64,000 nt of DNA from Halomonas sp. CH40 (lineage in GTDB: Bacteria; Pseudomonadota; Gammaproteobacteria; Pseudomonadales; Halomonadaceae): NCBI GenBank assembly GCA_041875495.1, contig CP112982.1, forward strand, positions 1,488,001 through 1,552,000, read 5' to 3'. The notes beneath the pieces are model-generated. The model did not search any database. It saw nothing but the letters and a program-made list of their open reading frames with translations, and was not told where the DNA came from. Below are positions 1 through 9,236 of this stretch, piece after piece. A program made the position numbers and the translations under genes. Every line of letters starts with the position of its first letter. Positions within the stretch are counted from its first letter, which is position 1.

Positions 1-83
1 TTCTGGGGGTTGGTATCTTTCTTGAAAGCTTCGATCAGCCCGAGAATGGCATCTCCAGGGACTCGCTCAATATGCTCAAACAT
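1..83 (-). CDS. tyrB: Aromatic amino acid aminotransferase, N-terminal fragment (runs off window)
   Basis: Only the first 27 codons are in the window. They read MFEHIERVPGDAILGLIEAF and then KKDTNPQ, the typical start of class I PLP-dependent aromatic/aspartate aminotransferases (TyrB/PhhC/AspC). The ATG follows the phhB stop codon with no gap, so the two genes are probably translationally coupled. In related gammaproteobacteria phhB and an aromatic aminotransferase sit together for phenylalanine and tyrosine catabolism. The catalytic lysine region lies outside the window, so TyrB and AspC cannot be separated here. Confidence 0.75.
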   Translation of the reverse strand, partial: MFEHIERVPGDAILGLIEAFKKDTNPQ

Positions 84-410
84 TTATTTGGCTACCTCGT
101 CAGTTCTGGCGGCAAGAGTGAAATCGTCATGACACAGGCCACCTTTATCGTGGGACCACCAGGTTACCCTTGCTTCGCCCCACTGAGTGGTGATTTTGGG
201 ATGATGGTTGGCCTGTTCGGCCAGATCTCCCACCCGCTGGGTAAATGCCAGGGCTTGGGCGAAGTCGCTAAAGGTAAAGCGGCGTGTCAGCTTCATGATG
301 CCATCGCGGTCGATAATCTGCCACTCTGGAAGCGCTTCAGCCTCTTTCAGGCAAGCTTCCAGGGTCATGGGTTCTGCCGCCTGGCTGGATGATGTTTCAT
401 GGTTGGCCAT
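84..410 (-). CDS. phhB: Pterin-4a-carbinolamine dehydratase
   Basis: A 108-residue cytosolic enzyme that dehydrates 4a-hydroxytetrahydrobiopterin and so recycles the pterin cofactor of phenylalanine hydroxylase. The family signature is visible: NHHPKI, then a W, then WWSH and a downstream D (HDDF), matching the H-H-P ... W ... H ... D pattern of the PCD/DCoH family. I start at the ATG at 410 (MANHETSS) rather than an upstream in-frame ATG because a GGAG sits just ahead of it and the extra 10 residues do not look like the family. The next gene, an aromatic aminotransferase, starts immediately after its stop. The phenylalanine hydroxylase gene itself is not in the window. Confidence 0.88.
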   Translation of the reverse strand: MANHETSSSQAAEPMTLEACLKEAEALPEWQIIDRDGIMKLTRRFTFSDFAQALAFTQRVGDLAEQANHHPKITTQWGEARVTWWSHDKGGLCHDDFTLAARTDEVAK

Positions 411-439
411 GATGCTTCTCCTCGCGTTGGTTGGCTTCA

Positions 440-529
440 TATATTCCTTAATTGAATATAAATCTTATTATATATTCTTTTTTATTCTTTAAAATATTGG
501 CTACCGTTATCCCTAACGTTTTTTTGTTT
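440..529. other. AT-rich intergenic promoter region
   Basis: The 90 bases between phhB and the SUMT gene are strikingly AT-rich compared with both genes. They probably hold divergent promoters for the phhB-tyrB pair (minus) and the SUMT gene (plus). No single -35/-10 pair is convincing enough to assign. Confidence 0.4.
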
Positions 530-1402
530 GTGAGGTATCGGCTGTTGTTTCCTGATCGTCCTGTTGTGGACTCTACCTTTCTAGACCGCATTCCTGTGCA
601 GCGCCCGGGAAGCGTCAGCCTCGTGGGCGCAGGCCCGGGTGACCCCGAGTTGCTCACTCTGAAAGCCTATCGACGGATCATCGCCGCCGACGTTGTGCTT
701 TATGACCGCCTGGTAAGCGAAGAAATCCTGGCGCTTATTCCGGCGAGTGCGCAAAAATACTATGTCGGTAAAGCCTGCTCTAACCACAGCGTAGCACAAC
801 AGGATATCAATCAGTCACTGGTGGATTGGGCCCAGGCTGGCCGCACGGTTGTTCGCCTGAAAGGCGGTGACCCGTTCATTTTTGGGCGCGGCGGAGAAGA
901 AATGGAAATCCTGGTGGCCAACAATGTCAGCGTTGAAGTGATTCCAGGCATCACAGCTGCCTCCGGTTGTGCGGCTTATGCTGGCATCCCGTTAACCCAC
1001 CGTGATTATGCCCAGTCCGTGCGTTTTGTGACTGGCCACCTGAAGCAGGGCGGCGAAATGGATTGGCCTTGCCTGGCACAGCCAGGCCAGACCCTGGTTT
1101 TCTACATGGGGCTTGGGAATCTGCTGCATATCTGCTCTTCGCTGATGGCTCATGGGTTGTCGGCGCACACGCCCATGGCCTTGATTGCCCAGGGAACTAC
1201 CCGCCATCAGCAGGTTCATATTGGAACCCTTGCCTCGCCACCGCCTGGTTTTTATAGCGGTGCAATCAGTTCACCTGCTTTGATTGTAATTGGTGATGTG
1301 GTGGCGCTCAATGCCCAGCTTGACTGGTTCGACCCTGGCAAAGCGGGCACGACTGGGTACGCTAATGAGGATGTCAACAGAGCTGTCACATCTTTAGCGT
1401 AA
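530..1402 (+). CDS. cobA: Uroporphyrinogen-III C-methyltransferase (SUMT)
   Basis: A SAM-dependent tetrapyrrole methylase converting uroporphyrinogen III to precorrin-2, the branch point to siroheme and cobalamin. Visible motifs are VGAGPGDPELLTLKA (N-terminal glycine-rich loop), VRLKGGDPFIFGRGGEE (the GGDP SAM loop) and PGITAASGCAAYAGIPLTHR. The frame is open back to 452, but bases 440-525 are very AT-rich and encode an unlikely hydrophobic leader, so I place the start at a GTG at 530; no clear ribosome binding site supports any start. It is a stand-alone SUMT, not fused to a CysG oxidase domain. It could equally be named cysG-type or nirE; sirohaem for sulfite reduction is the likeliest role (inference). 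Confidence 0.8.
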   Translation: MRYRLLFPDRPVVDSTFLDRIPVQRPGSVSLVGAGPGDPELLTLKAYRRIIAADVVLYDRLVSEEILALIPASAQKYYVGKACSNHSVAQQDINQSLVDWAQAGRTVVRLKGGDPFIFGRGGEEMEILVANNVSVEVIPGITAASGCAAYAGIPLTHRDYAQSVRFVTGHLKQGGEMDWPCLAQPGQTLVFYMGLGNLLHICSSLMAHGLSAHTPMALIAQGTTRHQQVHIGTLASPPPGFYSGAISSPALIVIGDVVALNAQLDWFDPGKAGTTGYANEDVNRAVTSLA

Positions 1403-1554
1403 GGTAATTTAACGTTCAGCTTACTTGTGTGACTAGCCAGATGCACACAGCTGTGTATGCTGTAAGGGGTAACGCTTTTTTCGTTTGCCAATCACCGTCC
1501 GCTGTCATGCATAATTGCAATAATCAACAGCGCTTTCGAGAGAGAGAAGCATCC

Positions 1555-2823
1555 ATGTCAGATACGAACAAACCATCCGAAGACAACAGCTCAGCTGAGA
1601 ATACATCATCGACATCTCCCAGTTCAGCTGCCGCCGCTACCAAGCCTGATATGAAAACCCTGATGCAGGATAACCGTGTGAGAGGTATTGCCGGTATTGC
1701 GGCGATTGCGGTTATCTGGGCAGTGATCGCTCAATCCAGCGCCGGTTCCCGGGCAGATCGCATTGATATGGTAGAAGGTCAGCTGGCTGAAGCCGAGCAG
1801 TCAAGCCAGGAGCTGAGGTCCCAGCTTTCTGAGCTTGAAGAAGCCGAGATGAACCTTACTGCCATGCAGGAAGAAATGGCCGCTCTCGAAGAGCAGCAGG
1901 CGGCCACCCAGGCAGAGCTGGAATCAACCCAAGCAGCCGTTAGCGAAGCAGAGGAAACGCTGGCATCACTGGGTAAACAGCGCGAGTCCCTTGAGCAGCA
2001 AATCGAGTCACTGACCGGTGAAGTTGAAACCCATGAAGCCCATCTGGAAGAGCTTAACAGCGAGCTTGCCCAGGTAGAACAGACGCGTGACGAGGCACAA
2101 GCAGCCCGTCAGGAAGCTGAAGAAGCGCTTCAGTCAGCGCAAGCCGACCGCCAGGAAGCCGAAGAAGCACGCCAGCAGGCCGAGCAGGAACGTGCCTCTG
2201 CAGTAGAGGCTCGCGAGCAGGCGGAAGCTGACCTTGAGAGCCTTAATGGTCAGATTGAAGAAGCCAATACCCATCTGGAAGCCCTTCAGGAAGAAATCGC
2301 TACTACCCAGCAAGAGCGTGACGCCCTGGTAGAGGAACGCGATACCCTGACCAATGAGCGTGATGCACTGCAGGAAGAAATCGAAGGCTTGACTGCGCAA
2401 CGTGAAGACGAGCAGGCCAGCCTTGAAGAGGTGCGCACCGAGTTCGGCGATCTGCAGGTGGCGCTTGAGATCGGCCGTGAAGAGCTGACGTCGGTCAATG
2501 ACAATATTGATCAGCGTGAATCGCAGCTGGAACGCCTTGAGACACAGCTGAACAATTGGCGTGAAGAGCTAAACTCTCTGGAATCGCGTATGGCGGAAGT
2601 CGATGACACGACTGAAGGTGAAGCCGCTTCAACACCCGTAGAGGCCAGCGACGATGCATCTGCTGGCGAAGCGGCTACTGAAAGCGAAGCCGTTGAAGAC
2701 GCCACAGAAGATGAGGCCACAGAAGATGAGGCCGCTGAAGATGAGGCCGCTGAAGATGAGGCTGAAGAGACAGACGAGCAGGACGCTGAAGATCAACAGG
2801 AAGATGAAGAAACCGAAGTATAG
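1555..2823 (+). CDS. Membrane-anchored coiled-coil protein with acidic tail
   Basis: Function unknown. I start at the ATG at 1555 (MSDTNKPSED), preceded by a GAGAGAGAAG purine run. Of 422 residues, about 1-38 are polar and Ser/Ala-rich, and about 48-64 form one membrane segment (GIAGIAAIAVIWAVIA). From roughly residue 70 to 345 lies an almost unbroken Glu/Gln/Ala heptad coiled coil, and the tail is a run of short acidic repeats (EDEA, EDEAAEDEAAEDEA). The single N-terminal helix followed by a long coil suggests a bitopic inner-membrane protein with a periplasmic or cytoplasmic rod. Similar proteins are often misnamed 'chromosome segregation ATPase', but no ATPase motif is present. A terminator hairpin follows, so it is probably monocistronic. 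Confidence 0.8.
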   Translation: MSDTNKPSEDNSSAENTSSTSPSSAAAATKPDMKTLMQDNRVRGIAGIAAIAVIWAVIAQSSAGSRADRIDMVEGQLAEAEQSSQELRSQLSELEEAEMNLTAMQEEMAALEEQQAATQAELESTQAAVSEAEETLASLGKQRESLEQQIESLTGEVETHEAHLEELNSELAQVEQTRDEAQAARQEAEEALQSAQADRQEAEEARQQAEQERASAVEAREQAEADLESLNGQIEEANTHLEALQEEIATTQQERDALVEERDTLTNERDALQEEIEGLTAQREDEQASLEEVRTEFGDLQVALEIGREELTSVNDNIDQRESQLERLETQLNNWREELNSLESRMAEVDDTTEGEAASTPVEASDDASAGEAATESEAVEDATEDEATEDEAAEDEAAEDEAEETDEQDAEDQQEDEETEV

Positions 2824-2895
2824 GTTATGTTGCTTTTCCCGGCTGGCTAGTACTTGAATTACTCAGCGCGACAGGCGGGTATTAGTAATCCCTCG

Positions 2896-2934
2896 AGCGG
2901 GCATCTGCATTGCGCAGATGCCCGCTTTGTGTTT
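2896..2934 (+). terminator. Rho-independent terminator after the coiled-coil gene
   Basis: A 13-bp perfect stem (AGCGGGCATCTGC pairing with GCAGATGCCCGCT) with a 4-nt loop is followed by TTTGTGTTT. It lies about 70 bp after the coiled-coil gene and just before the next gene. Confidence 0.85.
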
Positions 2935-2964
2935 AAGGTTTGGTTTTACGCAAAGTGATTACAC

Positions 2965-4794
2965 ATGGATATCAGTGTACCGACAATCAGCGTCAACGGG
3001 ATAGCACCCAGCACCCTGGTGTTTGGCGTACTGGGATTAACGCTATTGGCATTTATCTGGGGGCGTTTTCGCTACGACCTGGTGGCGCTGTCCGCTCTGC
3101 TGGGCTCGGTGATGTTAGGGCTAGTGCCCGCGGATGAGGCGTTTAGCGGTTTTGGCCACCCGGCGGTGATTACCGTGGCCGCCGTGCTGGTGTTAAGCCG
3201 CGGTTTTGAGCGCTCTGGTGTGGTTGATGTCATTGCTGAACAGGTGCTTAAGGCGGGTGAGCGCCTGATACTGCAGCTGGCGGTGCTGGTAGGCACAGTG
3301 GTGGTGCTTTCCGGCATTATGAATAACGTGGGCGCGCTGGCCTTGTTGTTGCCTGTCGCCCTGCGTCTTGCTCGCGAGCATAATACCTCGCCGTCACTGC
3401 TGCTGATGCCGCTGGCTTTTGGTTCCCTGCTGGGTGGTCTGACCACCCTGATTGGAACACCCCCTAATATTATCATTTCCAGTTATCGCAGCAGCGTCAC
3501 CGGTGAAGCCTTCAGTATGTTCAGCTTCTTTCCGGTGGGAGCGGTCGTGGCGCTTGCTGGGCTTGTGTTTATTGTCCTGATCGGTTGGCGGCTAACACCC
3601 AAACGTGCTGGCAATGCTTCTACAGAAGGGATGTTTGATACCGCCCATTATCTGGTTGAGCTAAAAGTAGACGAAGATGCCAAGGCTAACGGTATGACCC
3701 TGCAACAGCTACGTCATGAACTCGAGGAGTCTCTGCCTATTCTGGCGGTGGTACGCGATGAGCAGCGGCGCACGGGCAATGCCTTCTATGCGGCCCTTAA
3801 GCCAGGAGACATTCTGTTGTTGGAAGCCGGGCCTGAAGACCTCAAGCAGTTGGAAGATAAGCTGGGGCTAAGTGTTATCAGTGCCGATCAAGAAGATGAA
3901 GGCGAAGAGGAAGACACAGACAATCAGGTAGATACAGAAGGCTTGCAGCTGGTAGAAGCTGTCATACGCAATGATTCAATAATGATTAATCGCAGCGTTC
4001 GCCAGCTCAGATTGCACCATCAGTTTGATATGCACCTGGTGGCCGTTGCCAGAGATGGTGAACGCCTCAAGCAGCGCCTGCGGGATATTCGTTTTCAGGC
4101 GGGTGACGTGGTGCTGTTACAAGGTGACGAAGAAGAAATGCATGAAAGCCTGGCGACTCTGGGTTGCCTGCCATTGGCCAGCCGTGAGCTTCAGCTTGGT
4201 CAGCCGCGCAAGCTACTGCTTTCAGTGACTATCTTTGCCTTGGCGATTGTGGCCATGCTGCTGGATCTGTTGCCAGCGGCCGTGGCGTTAAGCACGGCGG
4301 CACTGGTTTCCTTGCTGATTGGTATCCTGCCTCTACGAGAAGCCTACCAGGCGATTGATGGCCCGGTGATTATGCTGTTGGGCGCCATGATTCCCGTCGG
4401 CCAGGCGTTGGAAACCAGCGGTGGAGCCGCGCTGATTGCTGAAGGTCTGCTCCAGCTAGGCAGCAGCTGGCCCATACCGGCGACGCTGGTAGGGCTTTTT
4501 CTGCTCAGCATGCTGCTTTCCAATGTGATCAACAATGCGGCGGCGGCTTTATTGATGGCACCGATTGCCATCAGCCTGGCAAGAGGGTTTGAGGTATCGC
4601 TTGACCCGTTTCTGATGGTGGTGGCAGTCAGCGCTTCCTGTGCGTTTCTTACCCCGATTGGTCACCAGTCCAATACCTTGGTGCTGGGGCCGGGAGGCTA
4701 TCGGTTCAGCGACTACTGGAAATTGGGGTTACCGCTTTCCCTGCTGGTCATGCTGGTAGGTATTCCTATGATACTTTGGCGTTGGCCGCTATAA
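2965..4794 (+). CDS. SLC13-family anion permease with TrkA-C (RCK_C) domains
   Basis: A 609-residue inner-membrane transporter of the divalent anion:Na+ symporter type. The N-terminal half has hydrophobic helices with the helical-hairpin motif NNVGALALLLPVAL and TLIGTPPNIIIS. A cytosolic insert (about residues 215-410) carries two RCK_C-like regulatory modules separated by an acidic stretch (DEGEEEDTDNQ). The C-terminal half repeats the motifs as NVINNAAAALLMAP and TPIGHQSNTLVLGPGGYR. The paired N-x-x / P-x-x-N motifs and the central RCK_C insert are characteristic of the SAC1/SLC13 group that moves sulfate, dicarboxylates or similar anions. The substrate cannot be told from sequence. It stands alone between a terminator and glpR. 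Confidence 0.85.
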   Translation: MDISVPTISVNGIAPSTLVFGVLGLTLLAFIWGRFRYDLVALSALLGSVMLGLVPADEAFSGFGHPAVITVAAVLVLSRGFERSGVVDVIAEQVLKAGERLILQLAVLVGTVVVLSGIMNNVGALALLLPVALRLAREHNTSPSLLLMPLAFGSLLGGLTTLIGTPPNIIISSYRSSVTGEAFSMFSFFPVGAVVALAGLVFIVLIGWRLTPKRAGNASTEGMFDTAHYLVELKVDEDAKANGMTLQQLRHELEESLPILAVVRDEQRRTGNAFYAALKPGDILLLEAGPEDLKQLEDKLGLSVISADQEDEGEEEDTDNQVDTEGLQLVEAVIRNDSIMINRSVRQLRLHHQFDMHLVAVARDGERLKQRLRDIRFQAGDVVLLQGDEEEMHESLATLGCLPLASRELQLGQPRKLLLSVTIFALAIVAMLLDLLPAAVALSTAALVSLLIGILPLREAYQAIDGPVIMLLGAMIPVGQALETSGGAALIAEGLLQLGSSWPIPATLVGLFLLSMLLSNVINNAAAALLMAPIAISLARGFEVSLDPFLMVVAVSASCAFLTPIGHQSNTLVLGPGGYRFSDYWKLGLPLSLLVMLVGIPMILWRWPL

Positions 4795-4856
4795 ATGTAT
4801 GAAAATTTTGCTAGGCTTGCAGTCATTAAAAGCGAAAATTATCAACGGGCCGGGCC

Positions 4857-5639
4857 ATGAACCAACATTACCGACAAGACGCGATCGTAGAACTGGTGCG
4901 CCAGCACGGTTACGTCAGCATTGAGCAATTGACCGAACATTTTGCGGTAACGCCGCAAACCATCCGGCGTGATCTGAATACCCTGGCAGAAGAAGGTCGT
5001 ATCCGCCGGGTTCACGGTGGGGCCGGTATAGAGTCAAGCACCGTCAATACCGCCTACAGCACGCGCAAAACCCTGCACCTCGAAGAAAAGGAACGCATTG
5101 CCCGCACCCTGGCTGCTCACATTCCCGACCATGCTTCGCTGTTTATCAATATCGGCACCAGTAACGAGATCATTGCCAAGGCGCTGCTTGATCATCATGG
5201 GCTGGAAATTATCACCAACAATCTGAGCGTTGCAGCCATCCTGCAGCATAAGGAAGATTTTACGGTAATTGTTGCTGGCGGCCAGGTTCGCTCCCGGGAT
5301 GGCGGTATCATTGGCGAGGCCACCATCGACTTTATCAATCAGTTCAAGGTGGATTACGGCATTATCGGTATCAGCGGCATCGATGAGGATGGCTCACTGC
5401 TGGAGTTTGACTACCAGGAAGTGAGAGTGGCGCAGGCCATTATTGCCAATTCACGACGCGTCTACCTGGCCGCCGACTATTCCAAGTTTCATCGTAACCC
5501 CGTGGTTCGCCAGGGCAATATCGCTCAGCTGGATGCACTGTTTACCGACCGTCATCCCCCTGAGGCAATAATGCGCCTGCTCACCCAGCATGATGTGGCC
5601 CTGCATATTGCCAAAGCTGATAACCAACGCGCCCTGTAG
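4857..5639 (+). CDS. glpR: Glycerol-3-phosphate regulon repressor, DeoR family
   Basis: A 260-residue transcriptional repressor. The N-terminal winged helix is visible ([13 protein letters not shown], then [23 protein letters not shown]), the DeoR signature with R-R-D in the recognition helix. The C-terminal sugar-phosphate sensor domain follows, with the NIGTSNEI loop and [15 protein letters not shown]. The family represses glycerol genes and is released by glycerol-3-phosphate. Its place just upstream of glpK and across from the glycerol ABC operon makes GlpR the best assignment. Putative operators are annotated upstream of glpS. Confidence 0.9.
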   Translation: MNQHYRQDAIVELVRQHGYVSIEQLTEHFAVTPQTIRRDLNTLAEEGRIRRVHGGAGIESSTVNTAYSTRKTLHLEEKERIARTLAAHIPDHASLFINIGTSNEIIAKALLDHHGLEIITNNLSVAAILQHKEDFTVIVAGGQVRSRDGGIIGEATIDFINQFKVDYGIIGISGIDEDGSLLEFDYQEVRVAQAIIANSRRVYLAADYSKFHRNPVVRQGNIAQLDALFTDRHPPEAIMRLLTQHDVALHIAKADNQRAL

Positions 5640-5786
5640 ACACATCTAACGTTGTCCTTAACTAAAATTCATGATGACAGGCTATAATGTTGCTCAGGTA
5701 TATTTTCGCACTTGAGCCTTTAGAGGCAGTAAAGTAGCCTTGTAGTGTCGTAAAACGAAAACCAACAAAATAAAGCGAAACTTCCC
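5640..5786 (+). promoter_or_regulatory. glpR-glpK intergenic region with candidate glpK promoter
   Basis: A perfect TATAAT occurs at 5683-5688 about 100 bases upstream of the glpK ATG. No good -35 lies at 17 bp spacing, so activator help or a different start is possible. A TCGTAAAACGAAA element nearer the gene has TTCG/CGAA half-sites, but with spacing that does not match the GlpR consensus. No terminator hairpin was seen, so glpR read-through into glpK is possible. Confidence 0.45.
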
Positions 5787-7271
5787 ATGCCATCTTACAT
5801 ACTCGCTATCGATCAAGGCACCACCAGCTCACGGGCTATTCTGTTTGACCGTCAGGGTCAAGTTGTCAGCGTTGCCCAGCAGGAATTTCCTCAGCACTTT
5901 CCCAACGACGGCTGGATAGAACACGACCCAGAAAATATCTGGGATACCGTCATTGCAACCTGTCGGGATGTGATTGCCAAGACGGGTATTGATATTCAGG
6001 ACATTGCCGGGGTCGGGATTACCAACCAGCGTGAAACCACCATAGTGTGGGATCGCCAGACCGGAAAGCCGCTTTATAATGCGATTGTCTGGCAGGATCG
6101 TCGTACCTCTCAGCTGTGTGAAAGCCTGCGCGATGAAGGGCATACCGAGGCCGTTCAAGCCAGTACCGGGCTGTTGATTGATCCGTATTTTTCCGCCACC
6201 AAGATTGCCTGGATTCTGGATAACGTTGACGGTGCCCGTGAGCGTGCAGAACGCGGCGAGCTGGCGTTTGGTACCGTCGACAGCTTTCTGATCTGGCGCC
6301 TGACCAACGGCCAGCACCACGTCACCGATGCGACCAACGCCTCGCGCACGGCGCTGTTCAATATTCATGAGCAACAGTGGGATGAAGCGCTGCTGGCGCT
6401 GTTCCGTATACCTGCCAGTCTGCTGCCAGAGGTCAAAGACTCCAGCGACGATTTTGGCAGCATTGCCAAGGAGTGGCTGGGCGCGGAACTACCCATTGCC
6501 GGGGTTGCCGGTGACCAGCAGGCCGCCTTGTTCGGGCAGGCCTGTTTTACTCCCGGTATGGGCAAGAGCACCTATGGCACCGGGTGTTTCATGATCGTCA
6601 ATACGGGTGATGAACCCGCCACATCACGCAACCGCCTGCTGACGACCATCGGCTACCGTTTGAACGGTAAACCGACCTATGCCATGGAAGGCAGTATCTT
6701 CGTGGCCGGAGCGACCGTACAGTGGCTCAGGGATGGTCTCAACCTGTTTGCTGATGCGGCGGAAACCGAGGCCCTGGCCCGGGAAACCCGCAGCGGTCAC
6801 AGCGTTTATCTGGTGCCTGCCTTTACCGGCCTGGGTGCGCCTCACTGGGATCCAAAAGCGCGCGGTGCCATCTTCGGCCTGACCCGGGATACCGGCATTG
6901 CCGAGATCGTTGCCGCAGGCTTGCAGGCCGTCTGCTATCAGACCCGAGACCTGCAGCACTGCATGAACGATGATATGGCGGCCACGCCCGGTAAGCTGCG
7001 GGTTGATGGCGGCATGGTCAAGAATAGCTGGGTGATGCAGTTTCTCGCCGATATGCTAGGGGTTGAAGTCGACCGCCCAGCGGTGTTGGAAACCACGGCG
7101 CTGGGTGTCGCCTACCTGGCGGGGCTGCGCCTGGGCTGGTACGCCAACCTGGAAGAAATTCAGGGGCTGTGGCGCTGCGAGTCGAGCTTTACCCCCAAAA
7201 TGGATGAAGCCACCCGGGAAGATCTGTATCAAGGCTGGCTGGATGCGGTAGCACGGGTCAAATCAAACTGA
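5787..7271 (+). CDS. glpK: Glycerol kinase
   Basis: A 494-residue FGGY-family cytosolic kinase that phosphorylates glycerol to sn-glycerol-3-phosphate with ATP, trapping imported glycerol. It begins [15 protein letters not shown] (phosphate-1 loop) and has [16 protein letters not shown], the substrate loop AIVWQDRRT, the FGGY signature region [33 protein letters not shown], and [15 protein letters not shown] near the C-terminus. Length matches E. coli GlpK. It follows glpR on the same strand and is separated from the convergent glpD by a shared terminator. Confidence 0.96.
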   Translation: MPSYILAIDQGTTSSRAILFDRQGQVVSVAQQEFPQHFPNDGWIEHDPENIWDTVIATCRDVIAKTGIDIQDIAGVGITNQRETTIVWDRQTGKPLYNAIVWQDRRTSQLCESLRDEGHTEAVQASTGLLIDPYFSATKIAWILDNVDGARERAERGELAFGTVDSFLIWRLTNGQHHVTDATNASRTALFNIHEQQWDEALLALFRIPASLLPEVKDSSDDFGSIAKEWLGAELPIAGVAGDQQAALFGQACFTPGMGKSTYGTGCFMIVNTGDEPATSRNRLLTTIGYRLNGKPTYAMEGSIFVAGATVQWLRDGLNLFADAAETEALARETRSGHSVYLVPAFTGLGAPHWDPKARGAIFGLTRDTGIAEIVAAGLQAVCYQTRDLQHCMNDDMAATPGKLRVDGGMVKNSWVMQFLADMLGVEVDRPAVLETTALGVAYLAGLRLGWYANLEEIQGLWRCESSFTPKMDEATREDLYQGWLDAVARVKSN

Positions 7272-7291
7272 TCTGAACACATCCGCAACAT

Positions 7292-7329
7292 AAAACCCCA
7301 CGGGCAGTGAAATGCCGGTGGGGTTTTTT
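7292..7329. terminator. Bidirectional terminator between glpK and glpD
   Basis: A hairpin built from AAAACCCCAC and GTGGGGTTTT plus an inner GGCA/TGCC pair is flanked by A and T tracts on both sides. It serves glpK on the plus strand and glpD on the minus strand. Confidence 0.85.
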
Positions 7330-7384
7330 ATTAGACCCTAGCGCTGGCGTTCGGCTATAGAGGAGGGCTCAAGCACTGCTTCTC

Positions 7385-9037
7385 TCAAGCACTAACGCGG
7401 TTCTGGCCACTTTCAGTAAAGCGCGCGGTATCCGGTACTTTATCGAAATATTCATTGAAGCGTTCTTCTGCCTGATCGCCGAACAGCATGTGGCAGGCTT
7501 CTTTCAGTCCTTCAGAGTGGCGCAGCTCTTCATGGGGAACCACCAGGGATACCTTGGCACGCCGGCGCAGGAAGTCGTCAAGCTTGGTGACCATTTCACT
7601 GCGGTGCGTCTGGCGCAGTTCGCAGCGGATATATTCGGTGCCCTCAATCAGTAGTTCGGCCTCACGTGGGTCCTGGCGAATCTGCTCAAGCATATCCAGC
7701 GACTGGGCCGCATAACGCCGCCACAGGCGCTTGCTGAGCGGCTCAGACGATGTTTCAGGCGTCATCTCGTCAAGCCCCATGCGCTCAGCCTGCTGCATGA
7801 ACTCGCGCTTGACGTCTTCAGAGGGTTCGCCGTACCACTTATAGTCCGGGAAGGGGATATCAACGCCCAGCTTGCTTACTTCATCGCTGATTTCATCACC
7901 CACATTAAGGCAGTCGGTCAGCTTGCCGCCAAAAATGCTGATGTGAGCGCTGTCGGCATTGGTGTCCACCACATGTTTACGCGATAACTGCTGGAAATCC
8001 CGGTCTTTGCCTTTACTTGACTTGATGGCCAGCGGGCGCACACCGCAACGGGTAGAAATAATATCCGCCGTGGTAATGGGTTTTTCCAGTGTTAGACGCG
8101 TATTGATATTTTCCAACACGAAATCGATATCTTCCTGAGTGACATCGACTTCCGGTTGTTCCATATGCGTATCGGTCGTGCCAATGCAGGTACGGTTACC
8201 CATGGGGATGACGAAGAACAACCGGCCATCGTTGGCAAAAAATGCCAGTACCCGTTTGGAGTCCGTCAGCTGGGGTACGATCAGGTGGATACCCTTGGAA
8301 TACAGATGCTGATGCTGGGTCTGCTGGCCGGTCAACTTGTTGTGATGATCCACCCAGGGCCCTGCCGCGTTGACCAGCACCTTGGCGCGGATAGGGAAGC
8401 TCGTGCCGTCGATCACATTGCGCGCCTGTACTACCCAGCGGCCGTCTTCATAGGACGCCCCGTTGGACTCCACATAGTTGGCAATGCTGGCGCCATAGTC
8501 GATGGCATGCCGGATAAAGTTGAAAACAAAGCGCGCATCGTTGTCGTGCAGGATGGCATCGGAATATTCAAAGCCGCCGACGGCATTGTCAGTATTCACG
8601 ATGGGTTCAGAATTCTTGATTCCCTTGGGAGTAAACAGTTTAGGAATCTTGGTAAACGCATTGCCCATCAGCCAGTAAAGCCAGGTGCCCGCGTAAAGGT
8701 AGCTGGGGTGATGGCGAAACCCTTTGCTGATGGTGGTCAGAAAGCGGATCTCTTCCACGGTGGAAGGATAGTTTTTGATCAGATGATTACGGCTTTTGCA
8801 TAATTTACGCACCAGGCCGAAATCTTTACTCTCCATGTACTTGATGCCCCCCCAAACCAGATTGGAGGAATGCATGCTGGTACTGCCAGCGAAATCGCCG
8901 CGGTCAATCAGACCTACTCTGGCCCCTTTGCCCGCCAGCGCTGCCGCCGCTGAGGCACCGTTGATTCCGCCGCCGATAATCAGGACGTCGAAATCATCGT
9001 TAGCCAGCTTATCAAGATTGCTATTGCGAAGTTTCAT
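7385..9037 (-). CDS. glpD: Aerobic glycerol-3-phosphate dehydrogenase
   Basis: A 550-residue FAD-dependent, membrane-associated dehydrogenase that oxidises glycerol-3-phosphate to dihydroxyacetone phosphate and feeds the quinone pool. The Rossmann motif VLIIGGGINGASAAAALAGK is followed by an acidic end of the second strand (LIDRGDFAGSTSMHSSNLVW). Further family blocks are RAKVLVNAAGPWVDH, GTTDTHMEQPEVDV, RCGVRPLAI and ISIFGGKLTDCLNVGD. It is longer than E. coli GlpD (about 500) but typical for this subgroup. It lies about 200 bp downstream of glpV on the same strand, so it may be the last gene of the importer operon or have its own promoter. Confidence 0.94.
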   Translation of the reverse strand: MKLRNSNLDKLANDDFDVLIIGGGINGASAAAALAGKGARVGLIDRGDFAGSTSMHSSNLVWGGIKYMESKDFGLVRKLCKSRNHLIKNYPSTVEEIRFLTTISKGFRHHPSYLYAGTWLYWLMGNAFTKIPKLFTPKGIKNSEPIVNTDNAVGGFEYSDAILHDNDARFVFNFIRHAIDYGASIANYVESNGASYEDGRWVVQARNVIDGTSFPIRAKVLVNAAGPWVDHHNKLTGQQTQHQHLYSKGIHLIVPQLTDSKRVLAFFANDGRLFFVIPMGNRTCIGTTDTHMEQPEVDVTQEDIDFVLENINTRLTLEKPITTADIISTRCGVRPLAIKSSKGKDRDFQQLSRKHVVDTNADSAHISIFGGKLTDCLNVGDEISDEVSKLGVDIPFPDYKWYGEPSEDVKREFMQQAERMGLDEMTPETSSEPLSKRLWRRYAAQSLDMLEQIRQDPREAELLIEGTEYIRCELRQTHRSEMVTKLDDFLRRRAKVSLVVPHEELRHSEGLKEACHMLFGDQAEERFNEYFDKVPDTARFTESGQNRVSA

Positions 9038-9205
9038 AAGTGACCCATTACAGATAAAGAAGCCTCGTTTGTTCTGCCCAACGAGGGCATGGTGTTTTTG
9101 CGAGCAAATCAGGGCTGAAAAGGCGACTTTTGGGCATTAAAAATTCGCCTTGAACAGCAGTGCAATTCAAGTCAGTTCATCTTCCTCAATGTACGAAGGC
9201 TGACT

Positions 9206-9227
9206 GGCGAACCCCGCAGGGTTCGCC
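9206..9227 (-). other. Intercistronic hairpin between glpV and glpD
   Basis: A perfect 9-bp inverted repeat (GGCGAACCC / GGGTTCGCC) with a 4-nt loop lies 10 bases after the glpV stop. It has no U-tract on either strand, so it may be an mRNA-stabilising or partial-attenuation hairpin rather than a full terminator. Such structures are common behind highly expressed binding-protein genes. Confidence 0.55.
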
Positions 9228-9236
9228 ATCCAGGAA

